Of a DNA stretch of 30,717 nt, positions 1 to 7,861 are shown in pieces; positions within the stretch are counted from its first letter, which is position 1; every line of letters starts with the position of its first letter. A model generated the notes under the pieces. That model worked only from the letters and a program-made list of their open reading frames with translations. It was not told where the DNA came from and did no database searches. Source of the DNA: JBOGED01 sp050743625 (GTDB lineage Bacteria; Actinomycetota; Nitriliruptoria; Euzebyales; Egibacteraceae). A program made the position numbers and the translations under genes. The stretch spans positions 1 to 30,717 of the forward strand of contig JBOGED010000152.1 in the NCBI GenBank assembly GCA_050743625.1, read 5' to 3'.

Positions 1-30
1 AGAGTAATGCCGGTAGTTCGGCAAAACTCT
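1..30. repeat. Imperfect inverted repeat at window edge
   Basis: Arms 1-12 and 19-30 pair over 10 of 12 positions (AGAGT..TGCCG against CGGCA..ACTCT) around a 6-nt loop. There is no T-run, so a simple intrinsic terminator is not supported. It lies just before the decayed ABC genes and is cut by the window edge. It could be a transcript hairpin, a mobile-element end or chance. Confidence 0.35.
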
Positions 31-140
31 GCACAGTAGCGCCCGGCGCTTCGTTCGATGCCTCGCTCGAGCGCGGAAAGGTCGCGGGACGCCTGGTTTG
101 CCTGATTCTCATCCTCCGGGGAGGCGGCGCCAGCCGCCAT

Positions 141-1472
141 GAGCTGCTGTGCGGTGGATGGGTCGTCATCGGGCTGCTGCTCGTCCGGGAGGCGTCGAGC
201 CTGGGCCGCGCCTCGCGGCGTGCGGCCCCGGAGCTGCGGCGGGCCGACTACTACCGGCTCTTGGCCGTCGAGCCTGAGGCGGCCAAGGAGATCCGCGTGT
301 TCGGCCTCCAGGGTTGGGTCCGGGAACGGTTTCGTGGTCATCGCCAGGCGGGCTTGCGCATCTTATGGGACGAGCGCCGGCGCCAGGATTGGGCAAAGTT
401 CATCCTGCTGGTCGGGGTCATGGCGCCGATCTACGCCTGGATATTCCTCACCATCGTCTTTGACGCGGTCGAGGGCCGCATCTCGGTGGCCAGCATGGCG
501 ATCTACCTGCAAGCGGCGATGGCCGTCCGTGCCTTCACCGACCAGGTCAACCAGGGTGGGGCCATGCGGGAACGGGCGCAAGCCGTCCCGGTGGCGCTGG
601 ACCTACAGCGGCGGGTGACCTCTCGCTACCCGCGCTTGCGCTCTGATGACCTGCCGGTACCCGATCGCATCGAGGAGATCGCCTTCGAGGACGTCCACTT
701 CTGCTATCCAGGATCTTCCCGGGCCGTGCTCGATGGTCTCACCTTCACGCTGCCCGGGCGGGGCTCGGCCGCCCTGGTCGGGGAGAACGGAGCCGGCAAG
801 ACGACGGCCGTGAAGCTCCTTCTCCGCCTCTACGACCCTTCCAGCGGGCGCATCCTGGTCAACGGGACGGACCTTCGCCGTCTCGATCTCGACCAGTGGC
901 GAGCGGCCTGCGCCACCGTGTTCCAAGATTTCCAACGGTATCCATTCTCTGCTCGCGACAACCTCGTCCTGGGTGGCGGGCAGGCCCAGTGAAGAGGACG
1001 TGGGGCAGGCGGCGTGCGCCTCCGCCATCCAGGACATGATCTCCAGGCTCCCCAGCGGGTGGGAGACGCCGCTCAGCCCGGCCTTTACGGGTGGTACCGA
1101 TCTGTCCGGAGGGCAGTGGCAACGCCTTGTCCTCGCCCGCCTCATGTTGACCGTCGGCCTTGGAGCCAAGGTCGCCATCCTCGACGAGCCCACCTCGCAA
1201 CTCGACATCCGCGCCGAGCTCGAGATCTTCGGATCGATGCTCGAGCAGACGCACGGGCTTTGAGCCTGTTGGTCTCCCACCGTTTCCCCACCGTGCGGCA
1301 GGTGGACAAGATCCTCGTGCTGGAGGGGGGCCGGCTGCTCGAGCAAGGAAGCCACGCCGAGCTGATGCACCGCGGCGGCCGGTACGCCACGATGTTCCGC
1401 CTGCAGGCGGGGCCCTTCCTGGATGCCGAACGCTTCGGGCGGGCGGCCGACGCAGGGGTGGACGTCCCGTGA
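141..1472 (+). pseudogene. ABC exporter half-transporter (permease-ATPase), 5'-partial and frameshifted
   Basis: The readable product is the end of an ABC membrane domain (hydrophobic WVVIGLLLV, then the AKEIRVFGLQGW coupling segment, a membrane span near 395-460) followed by an ATPase domain. Walker A GENGAGKT lies near 781-804, the signature LSGGQWQR near 1103-1126 and Walker B VAILDEPT near 1171-1194. The frame breaks twice: near 965-975, where the first frame stops at 990-992 and homology resumes in the +1 frame, and near 1245-1262, just before the H-loop SLLVSHRF. The reading frame is open to the left edge, but the expected N-terminal membrane helices are not recognisable there, so the 5' end looks truncated or decayed. 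This family exports peptides or small molecules, usually as a dimer with a neighbouring half-transporter. Genuine decay is likelier than sequencing error because the 25 kb of core genes downstream have no such breaks. Confidence 0.8.
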
Positions 1473-3137
1473 CAGCGACGCGGCGCCAGGTTCTTTCGGC
1501 CATGATCGGTGCCACCTTCCGGGCCGACCGGCGCTTGGCGATCACCGCCCCTGTCCTGACCGTCCTGGCCCAACTGGCGGCGCCGCTCATCGCCCTCGGC
1601 ATCAAGCTCGCCATCGATGCCGCCCTCGCGCACGACCGCCAGCAGGCCATCTTCGCCGCCATCCTCTCGGCGGGCGTGGCCGCGCTGCTCTACCTCCTGT
1701 CGCTGCTCGCCAACCGGATCACGGCGACGCTCGGCGACCGGCTCGGCCTGTTCCTCGACTCCGAGATCGCCACCGCGGCCACGAACTTTCCAGGCTTGGA
1801 GCTTTTCGAGACACCGAGCCTGCTCGACCAGCTCACCCTGTTGGGCTCCGAACGCTCGTACCTGCTCTCGGCCGCCGATCTGTACATCGGAATCCTCGGC
1901 ACAGTCGCCCGATCGACGGCCACACTCGTCCTGCTCGCCTCCGTCTCGTCCGTCCTCCTCGTGCTGCCGCTCCTCCTTGTTCCCGCCATTGGGTTGGCGC
2001 GTTCCCGCAACCGCATCCAAAAGGCTGTCGAGCGGGAGGTCGCCCCGCGCATCCGGCTGGCCGAGAGCCTGTTCCGGATCGCCGCCGACCCGGGCGCGGG
2101 CAAGGAGGCCCGTGCTGGGGGCTGTTCGGGGTGGGATTCGTCGGCGGCATGCTCCTGACCGTGAACCTAGCGGTCGCTGGCCAGGCCACGGCCGGGGACG
2201 TCATCATGACGCTCGCCCTGATCGGCCAGATCCAGGCCGAGACAGGTGTCCTTCTCGCCACCACAACGAACCTCAGCCGGACGTTAACCGCTGGTGAACG
2301 GCTGCTCACCGTACAGAGGCTGGCTCGCGACCGGCGTGGCTCACAAGGCGCGCCGCCACGGCTGCGGGACGGCATCCAGGTACGGGGCTTGAGCTTCACC
2401 TATCCCAACGCGGCGACACCGGCGTTGGCAGACGTCAACCTCGACCTGCCGGTCGGGATCACGGTCGCAATCGTCGGCGAGAACGGAGCCGGCAAGAGCA
2501 CGCTCGTCAAGCTTCTATGCGCACTTTATGAAGCGAAAGTCGGAGACGTCACAGTCGACGGCACACCCATCGGCCAACTCGACCTCGATCAGTGGCGCTC
2601 GCGTATCGCCGCTTCCTTTCAGGACTTCGTGCGGTTCGAGACGACAGCCCGGGAGGCGGTTGGCTCGGCAACATCGAGCGGCTCGCCGATGATGCGGCCA
2701 TCCAGGCAGCCCTCGAGAGGTCTGGCGCCGCCGCGGTCGTCGCCCAGCTCCCGGATGGCCTCGAGACGCAGCTTGGCCGGCGCTGGAAGCGCGGCGCCGA
2801 GCTGTCCACCGGGCAGTGGCAGCGGCTGGCGCTGGCCCGGGGGAGCATGCGCGAGGCCCCCGTCCTGCTGATCCTCGACGAGCCGACCGCCAGTGTCGAC
2901 GCCGCCACCGAGCACGAGATCTACCAGCGGTTCGCCGCCGCCAACGACAGTGCCCGCCAGAGCGGTACGATCACGATCCTGGTGACCCACCGGTTCTCGA
3001 CGGTGGCCATGGCCGACCACATCGTCGTATTGCAAGAAGGCCAGGTGGTGGAGCAGGGTTCGCATCATGAGCTGATCGAAAAGAATGGCGTCTACGCAGA
3101 CCTCTACCAGCTCCGCCAGACCGCCTACCGGTCGTGA
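1469..3137 (+). pseudogene. Second ABC exporter half-transporter, frameshifted with an internal deletion
   Basis: It starts at GTG 1469, overlapping the preceding stop by 4 nt (GTGA), so the two half-transporters probably once formed one operon and a heterodimer. An N-terminal membrane domain with several hydrophobic helices is readable to about 2110. There the frame changes, and roughly 30 residues expected between the AGKE coupling segment and the next helix (GVGFVGGMLL) are missing. The ATPase domain follows with Walker A GENGAGKS near 2482-2505. A third segment, entered by a frameshift near 2655-2670, carries the signature LSTGQWQR, Walker B LLILDEPT and H-loop LVTHRFST, and ends at TGA 3135-3137. 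The substrate cannot be told. Loss of part of the membrane domain plus two frameshifts makes a working protein unlikely. Confidence 0.8.
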
Positions 3138-3158
3138 TCTCCCGAAGGAGGGGTGTAC

Positions 3159-3596
3159 ATGGCTGTGCCCTTGCAGGTGACGTTCGATTGTGCGGACCCG
3201 GACCGGCTCGCCACGTTTTGGGCGGCGGCACTCGACTACGAGAAGCAGCGTCCGCCGGAGGGTTACGACAGCTGGCAGGCGTTCCTCGCGGACCGCGGCA
3301 TGCCCGAGGACCAGTGGAACTCCGCCAGCGCGATCAACGACCCGTCAGGGAACGGACCGCGGATCTACTTCCAACGCGTGCCCGAGCCCAAGGCGGCGAA
3401 GAACCGCGTGCATCTCGACGTGAACGTCGGGGGAGGGCACCGCACCCCGACAGACGAGCGCCGCAGCCGCGTGAACACCGCCGCCGAGAAGCTCGTCGGG
3501 TTGGGGGCCACGATCGACGGTCGCGCGGAAGGCCACTTCGGCGAGTACTGGATCGTCATGCGCGACCCCGAGGGCAACGAGTTCTGCGTTCAGTGA
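3159..3596 (+). CDS. VOC (glyoxalase-like) superfamily protein
   Basis: A 145-residue protein with the beta-alpha-beta-beta-beta fold signature of vicinal-oxygen-chelate proteins: N-terminal VTFDCADPDRLATFWAAALDY, central NRVHLDVNVGGG, and C-terminal MRDPEGNEFCV. The His of HLDV and the Glu of GNEF are the usual metal ligands in this fold. ATG 3159 is preferred over the in-frame GTG at 3153 because an AAGGAGGGG ribosome-binding site at 3145-3153 sits at proper distance from the ATG. It follows the second ABC pseudogene by 21 nt and may have shared its transcript. Members act as lyases, dioxygenases or antibiotic-binding proteins, and the substrate cannot be deduced here. Confidence 0.85.
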   Translation: MAVPLQVTFDCADPDRLATFWAAALDYEKQRPPEGYDSWQAFLADRGMPEDQWNSASAINDPSGNGPRIYFQRVPEPKAAKNRVHLDVNVGGGHRTPTDERRSRVNTAAEKLVGLGATIDGRAEGHFGEYWIVMRDPEGNEFCVQ

Positions 3597-3604
3597 CCAT
3601 ACGT

Positions 3605-5035
3605 TCACGCCCATTGGGAGTGAAAGGTGCCCTCGCGGTCGACGCGTTCGTAGGTGTGGGCACCGAAGAGGTCGCGCTGGGCTTGGATGAGGTTGGCCGG
3701 CAGCCGCTCACGCCGGTAGCCGTCGTACCACGCGAGCGCCGAGGAGAAGGCGGGGACCGGAACACCGGTGTGGACCGCCTCGGCCACGACCCGCCGCCAG
3801 CCTGGCAGGCAGCGGCTCACGGCCTCGATGAACGAGGGAGCGAGCACGAGGTTGACCAGCGCGGGGTCGGCCTCGTGGGCCTCCCGGATGCGGTCGAGGA
3901 ACCGCGCCCGGATGATGCAGCCGCCGCGCCAGATCGTGGCAAGGTCGCCGAGGCGTAGATCCCATCCGTACTCCTGTCCCGCCCGGCGCAGCTGGTCGAA
4001 CCCCTGAGCGTAGGCGACGATCTTCGACGCGTAGAGCGCATCGTGGACGTCGTGCGCGGTGATCTGGGGGTCCTGTCGTGACGGGGCCGGCAGGATGCGC
4101 GCCGCGGTAAGCCGCTCGTCCTTCAGTGCGGACAAGGCGCGCGCGAACACTGCCTCAGCGATGGCGGTGACGGGAGCGCCGAGGTCGAGCGCCGACTGCG
4201 CCGTCAGGCGGCCGGTCCCTTTTTGCCCAGCGGCGTCGAGGACCTTGTCGAGCAGCCAGCCCTGGCCGTCGTCGTCGCGCCGGGCGAGCACCTGGGCGGT
4301 GATCTCGATCAGGAACGAGTCGAGGTCGCCGCGGTTCCAATCGGTGAACGTCGCCTGGAGCTCGGGCATCGCCAGCCCCATGCCGGTGCGCAGCAGGTCG
4401 TAGGCCTCGGCGATCAGCTGCATGTCGGCATACTCGATGCCGTTGTGCACCATCTTCACGTAGTTGCCGGCGCCGTCGTCGCCGATGGAGGTGCAGCAGG
4501 GGGTGCCGTCGACCTGGGCGGCGATCGCGGCCAGCACCGGCTCTGCCAGCGCGTACGCGGCGCGCGTGCCACCGGGCATGATGCTGGGCCCGTGGAGGGC
4601 GCCCTCCTCGCCGCCCGAGACGCCGGTCCCCAGGTAGCGGATACCGTCACTGGCCAGCTCGTGCATCCGGCGCCGGGTGTCACGGAAATCGGAATTCCCG
4701 CCGTCGATGATCAGGTCGCCCTCGTCGAGCAGCGGCCGCAACGCGGCGATGAGCTCGTCGACCGGCGTGCCGGCCTTGATCATCGCCATGACCACCCGCG
4801 GCCGGGCGAGATCGCCGACCAGCTCCTCCAGGTCACGGGCGCCGACGAAGGTGCCCTGGACGCCGAACGCGTCGAGAAAACGCTCGGTGCGCTCGACGGT
4901 GCGGTTGTGCACTGCGACGGGGAACCCGTGGCGCGCCACGTTCCGCGCCAGGTTCTGGCCCATCGTGGCCAGCCCCGTGAGGCCGAAGTGCAGCTCCCCA
5001 CCCGCGGCCAGGGGGCTCGTCGTCGCCACCGGCAT
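3605..5035 (-). CDS. gnd: 6-phosphogluconate dehydrogenase, decarboxylating
   Basis: Oxidises 6-phosphogluconate to ribulose-5-phosphate and CO2 with NADP+ (or NAD+) in the cytosolic pentose phosphate pathway. Visible are the N-terminal Rossmann motif GLTGLATMGQN, the substrate loop IIDGGNSDFRDT, the catalytic stretch GDDGAGNYVKMVHNGIEYADMQ (catalytic Lys plus the His-Asn pair), KGTGRLTAQ, and the C-terminal signature AQRDLFGAHTYERVDREG with its Arg/His substrate contacts. The family usually has KGTGKW; here the aromatic residue is Leu. Length (about 476 aa) is normal for the long form. ATG 5035 is chosen because GAGGAGGG immediately precedes it. GTG 5065 and GTG 5029 are alternative starts. 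The gene runs convergently against the VOC gene with 8 nt between stops. A likely promoter and operator lie at 5096-5136. Confidence 0.95.
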   Translation of the reverse strand: MPVATTSPLAAGGELHFGLTGLATMGQNLARNVARHGFPVAVHNRTVERTERFLDAFGVQGTFVGARDLEELVGDLARPRVVMAMIKAGTPVDELIAALRPLLDEGDLIIDGGNSDFRDTRRRMHELASDGIRYLGTGVSGGEEGALHGPSIMPGGTRAAYALAEPVLAAIAAQVDGTPCCTSIGDDGAGNYVKMVHNGIEYADMQLIAEAYDLLRTGMGLAMPELQATFTDWNRGDLDSFLIEITAQVLARRDDDGQGWLLDKVLDAAGQKGTGRLTAQSALDLGAPVTAIAEAVFARALSALKDERLTAARILPAPSRQDPQITAHDVHDALYASKIVAYAQGFDQLRRAGQEYGWDLRLGDLATIWRGGCIIRARFLDRIREAHEADPALVNLVLAPSFIEAVSRCLPGWRRVVAEAVHTGVPVPAFSSALAWYDGYRRERLPANLIQAQRDLFGAHTYERVDREGTFHSQWA

Positions 5036-5095
5036 CCCTCCTCGCCAACCAACCGAGAAGCTCACCCTAACCTATTTCCCCGTGGGTCCGGCCGG

Positions 5096-5136
5096 TGTGT
5101 CGACTGGCTTATCATATTGACGACCCAGTCGACACA
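5096..5136 (-). promoter_or_regulatory. Perfect 12-bp inverted repeat around a -10 element upstream of gnd
   Basis: TGTGTCGACTGG at 5096-5107 and its exact complement CCAGTCGACACA at 5125-5136 flank a 17-bp AT-rich spacer. On the minus strand the spacer contains TATGAT (5111-5116), a good -10 hexamer facing gnd, with TTGTGT or CTTGTG inside the outer arm as a weak -35 at 15-16 bp. Arms embracing the -10 fit a repressor operator. A terminator for tetR is less likely because the loop is long and no T-run follows. The cognate regulator is unknown. Confidence 0.55.
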
Positions 5137-5179
5137 AGCGGCGCTGGTGCCGGCCACTTCCACGGCAGCCGCCGCCCGT

Positions 5180-5926
5180 TCATCGGTCGGCGATGAACCG
5201 TTCCAGGCCGTCGAGCAGCGCCTTCAGGCCGAACTCCATGGCATCCTCGCCGCCCATGCTGAACGCATCGTCGGAAAGCCGGGACATCTCCGGGTAGTCG
5301 CCGCTGGCCATGGCCTGGGTCAGGGTCGGCTCCTGGGCGGCCCAGAACTCCTCGTCGGTGATCCCCGAGTCCTTGATCACCCGCTGCTGCAGGACGTACG
5401 TGCGGGCCGTTCCGGTCACGTAATGGTCGACCGCGAGGATCACCGCGACCTTCTCCGCGCCGGTCAGGCCCAGGCCGTCCAGGCCGGCCAGGGCGAAGTC
5501 GAAGCTGCCCAGCGCGTTGGGGCCCAGGAGCGGGCGTGCCTGGTTGACCTGCAGCAGCCACGGATGATCGAGGTGCAGGTCCCAGGTGCCGCGCGCGATC
5601 CCCTCCAGGTGGTTGCGCCAGTCCTTGCCTCGATGCTCCTCCAACTCCTCCGATGGGCCATAGACGTGGTCGAGCATCAGGTCGAGCAGCTCGCCTTTGC
5701 CCGGGACGTAGCGGTACAGCGACATCGTTCCAACGTCGAGCTCGGCCGCGACCCTGCGCATCGACAGGGCCGCCAGCCCTTCCCGATCGGCGAGTGCGAC
5801 CGCGGTGGCCACGACCCGTTCCAATGTCAGCCCCGGCTTGGGGCCGCGACTGGCCGGCTCCTTCCCCTGCCAGAGCAGCTCGAGGCTTCGGCTGAGGTTG
5901 CCGCTTCCGCTGTGAGCCGTCGTCAT
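5180..5926 (-). CDS. TetR/AcrR family transcriptional regulator
   Basis: A 248-residue one-component repressor. The N-terminal helix-turn-helix is clear at about residues 34-80 (LTLERVVATAVALADREGLAALSMRRVAAELDVGTMSLYRYVPGKGELLDLM). The rest is a helical ligand-binding domain of the type seen in regulators beside drug exporters, including WLLQVNQARPLLGPNAL and TARTYVLQQ. It is transcribed divergently from the DrrA/DrrB-type exporter genes across a 103-bp spacer holding a near-perfect dyad over the exporter promoter. It therefore most likely represses that pair, and perhaps itself, until a toxic ligand binds. The ligand cannot be inferred. Confidence 0.92.
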   Translation of the reverse strand: MTTAHSGSGNLSRSLELLWQGKEPASRGPKPGLTLERVVATAVALADREGLAALSMRRVAAELDVGTMSLYRYVPGKGELLDLMLDHVYGPSEELEEHRGKDWRNHLEGIARGTWDLHLDHPWLLQVNQARPLLGPNALGSFDFALAGLDGLGLTGAEKVAVILAVDHYVTGTARTYVLQQRVIKDSGITDEEFWAAQEPTLTQAMASGDYPEMSRLSDDAFSMGGEDAMEFGLKALLDGLERFIADR

Positions 5927-5953
5927 GGCGACCCATTCTAGGCCGGGGTACCC

Positions 5954-5996
5954 TTGATCTGAGTACGTTGTACGCTATGCTGGGTACAGCGTACTC
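5954..5996 (+). promoter_or_regulatory. Promoter and TetR-type operator for the drrAB-like operon
   Basis: TTGATC (5954-5959) and TATGCT (5976-5981) form a sigma-70-like promoter with a 16-bp spacer. Overlapping it, GAGTACGTTGTAC (5961-5973) and GTACAGCGTACTC (5984-5996) form a dyad with 12 of 13 matching positions, centred on the -10. This is where a divergent TetR repressor would block transcription. Confidence 0.7.
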
Positions 5997-6029
5997 AGTG
6001 AGCGGCGGCGGCGGAAGGGGCGACACATA

Positions 6030-7034
6030 ATGTCCGACTATTCGGTGCTGGCAGAGGGTTTGCGGAAGCGCTACGGCGACAAGCATGCGCTCGACGGTTT
6101 CGATCTGGCCGTGCCGCGCGGCGCGGTGTACGGGCTGCTCGGGCCCAACGGTGCGGGGAAGACCACCGCGGTCCGCATCCTGTCCACGCTGATCCGCATG
6201 GACGGCGGCCGTGCGCGGGTGGGGGGCTACGACGTGCTCAAGGAGCCCAGGAAGGTGCGCCGCCGGATCGGGCTCACGGGTCAAAGCGCCGCGGTCGACG
6301 AGATCCTCAGCGCCCGGCAGAACCTGCGGATGTTCGGGCGGCTGTTCCACCTGGATCCCCGTCGTGCCAAGCGGCGAACCGAGGAGCTCCTGCAGCAGTT
6401 CGGTCTGATGGAGGCGGCCGACAAGCAGACCAAGACGTTCAGCGGCGGCATGCGCCGCCGCCTGGACCTGGCCTCGAGCATGATCCTCGCACCCGAGGTG
6501 CTGTTCCTCGACGAACCGACGACCGGCCTCGACCCGCGCGGTCGCAATGAGGTCTGGGACGCCGTACGTCGCCTCGCCGCCGACGGCACCACGGTGCTCC
6601 TCACCACGCACTACCTCGACGAGGCCGATCAGCTGTCGGATCGGATCGCCGTGATCGACCAGGGCCGCAACATCACCGACGACACCCCCGCCGGTCTGAA
6701 GCGCGCTATCGGCGGAGACCGGATCGAGGTCGTCGTCCAGGATCCCGGCGACATCACCGACGTCGTCAGGCTCGTCGCCCGGGTCTCCACAGGCGCGGAG
6801 CCAGAGACCGACACCGCCCAGCTGCGGGTGCACGCGCCGGTCACCGACCGGGTCTCCGCCTTGACCGAGGTCGCCCGCACCCTGCGGGACGCGGGCATCG
6901 GCGTCCAGGACATCGGCCTGCGACGGCCCACCCTCGACGAGGTCTTCCTGCACCTGACCGGGCACCCCGCCGCGCCGGAGACCGCCCTCGCCGGCGCTGC
7001 CGTCACGACTATCCAGAAAGGCGCATCCGCGTGA
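6030..7034 (+). CDS. DrrA-type ABC transporter ATP-binding protein
   Basis: A 334-residue ATPase subunit of a two-gene drug exporter of the daunorubicin-resistance type. Walker A GPNGAGKTT at residues 38-46, signature FSGGMRRRLDLA near 137-148, Walker B VLFLDEPTTGLDP near 157-169, and H-loop TTHYLDEADQLSDRIAVIDQG are all intact. The C-terminal extension with RRPTLDEVFLHLTGH is typical of DrrA relatives. It begins at ATG 6030 after a GGAAGGGG ribosome-binding site, and its stop overlaps the permease start by 4 nt (GTGA), implying coupled translation. Regulation is probably through the operator at 5961-5996. The substrate is unknown; a hydrophobic antibiotic is typical of the family. Confidence 0.93.
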   Translation: MSDYSVLAEGLRKRYGDKHALDGFDLAVPRGAVYGLLGPNGAGKTTAVRILSTLIRMDGGRARVGGYDVLKEPRKVRRRIGLTGQSAAVDEILSARQNLRMFGRLFHLDPRRAKRRTEELLQQFGLMEAADKQTKTFSGGMRRRLDLASSMILAPEVLFLDEPTTGLDPRGRNEVWDAVRRLAADGTTVLLTTHYLDEADQLSDRIAVIDQGRNITDDTPAGLKRAIGGDRIEVVVQDPGDITDVVRLVARVSTGAEPETDTAQLRVHAPVTDRVSALTEVARTLRDAGIGVQDIGLRRPTLDEVFLHLTGHPAAPETALAGAAVTTIQKGASA

Positions 7035-7861
7035 CCACTGCCGTGACTCCCGACCAGTTCGACGGCCGGGAACGCCGGGTCTACTGGGCGATCGCCGACT
7101 GCTGGACCGTCGTCCGCCGCGAGCTCATCCACCTGACCAAACAGCCCTCGCTGATCGCCTGGCAGCTGGGCTTCCCGATCGTCTCCGTCCTGCTCTTCGT
7201 CTACGTCTTTGGCAGTGCGATGGTCGTGGGCGACGGCACCGAGTACACGAGCTATGCGATGCCCGGGATGTTCGCGATGACCATGGCCTTCGGCTTCATG
7301 AACACCGCGATGGCCGTCGTCATCGACAAGGAGCGAGGGGTTATCGACCGGTTCCGCTCCATGCCGATGGCGCCCTCGGCGGTGGTCACCGGGCGCGGCG
7401 TCTCCGACGTGCTGCACGCCGGCCTCGACCTCGCCGTGCTGGCCGTGATCGCCCTGGTCATCGGATGGCGGTCGGACGGCGGGCTGCTCGCCACCCTGGC
7501 CGCGTTCGGGCTGCTGATCCTGCTGCGCTTCTCGTTGATCTGGATCGGCGTCTTCCTCGGGCTGATCACGCCCAACCAGGAGGCCGCCGGTAACCTGTTC
7601 GCGGTCGCCTTCCCGTTCGGGATGATCTCTAGCGTCTTCACGCCGCCGCACCTGATGCCCGACTGGCTCGGCGCGATCGCGATGTGGAACCCGGTCTCCT
7701 CCACCGCCAACGCCATCCGGGCGCTGTACGGCAGCCCGGTGGCCAGCGGGGGTAGCTGGATCGAGGCCAACGCCATGTTGATGGCCGTGGTCTGGCCGAT
7801 CCTCATCACCGCTGTCTTCCTGCCGCTGGCGGTGCGCAAGTTCCAGAACCTCAGCCGCTGA
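7031..7861 (+). CDS. DrrB-type ABC-2 family permease
   Basis: A 276-residue integral membrane partner of the preceding ATPase. About six hydrophobic segments are visible, starting with LGFPIVSVLLFVYVFGSAM near residue 45 and including LDLAVLAVIALVIGW, TLAAFGLLILLRFSLIWIGVFLGL and MLMAVVWPILITAVFLPLAV. The conserved ABC-2 pieces KERGVIDRFRSMPM and the PFGMISSVFTPPHLMP re-entrant motif are present. GTG 7031 overlaps the drrA-like stop. The 3' end overlaps the convergent racemase gene by 11 nt. Confidence 0.92.
   Translation: MTTAVTPDQFDGRERRVYWAIADCWTVVRRELIHLTKQPSLIAWQLGFPIVSVLLFVYVFGSAMVVGDGTEYTSYAMPGMFAMTMAFGFMNTAMAVVIDKERGVIDRFRSMPMAPSAVVTGRGVSDVLHAGLDLAVLAVIALVIGWRSDGGLLATLAAFGLLILLRFSLIWIGVFLGLITPNQEAAGNLFAVAFPFGMISSVFTPPHLMPDWLGAIAMWNPVSSTANAIRALYGSPVASGGSWIEANAMLMAVVWPILITAVFLPLAVRKFQNLSR

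Noticed and set aside
139..618. Long open frame on the plus strand overlapping the first ABC relic
   Set aside because: Its product is Ser/Arg-rich with no recognisable motif, while the overlapping frame encodes clear ABC transporter sequence.
4223..5941. A 572-aa plus-strand open frame opposite gnd and tetR
   Set aside because: It is antisense to genes with intact catalytic and DNA-binding motifs, and no family is recognisable in it.
5112..6965. A 617-aa minus-strand open frame across tetR and drrA
   Set aside because: It is antisense to the drrA-like gene and out of frame with tetR, both of which have strong family motifs. Long spurious frames are common at this GC content.
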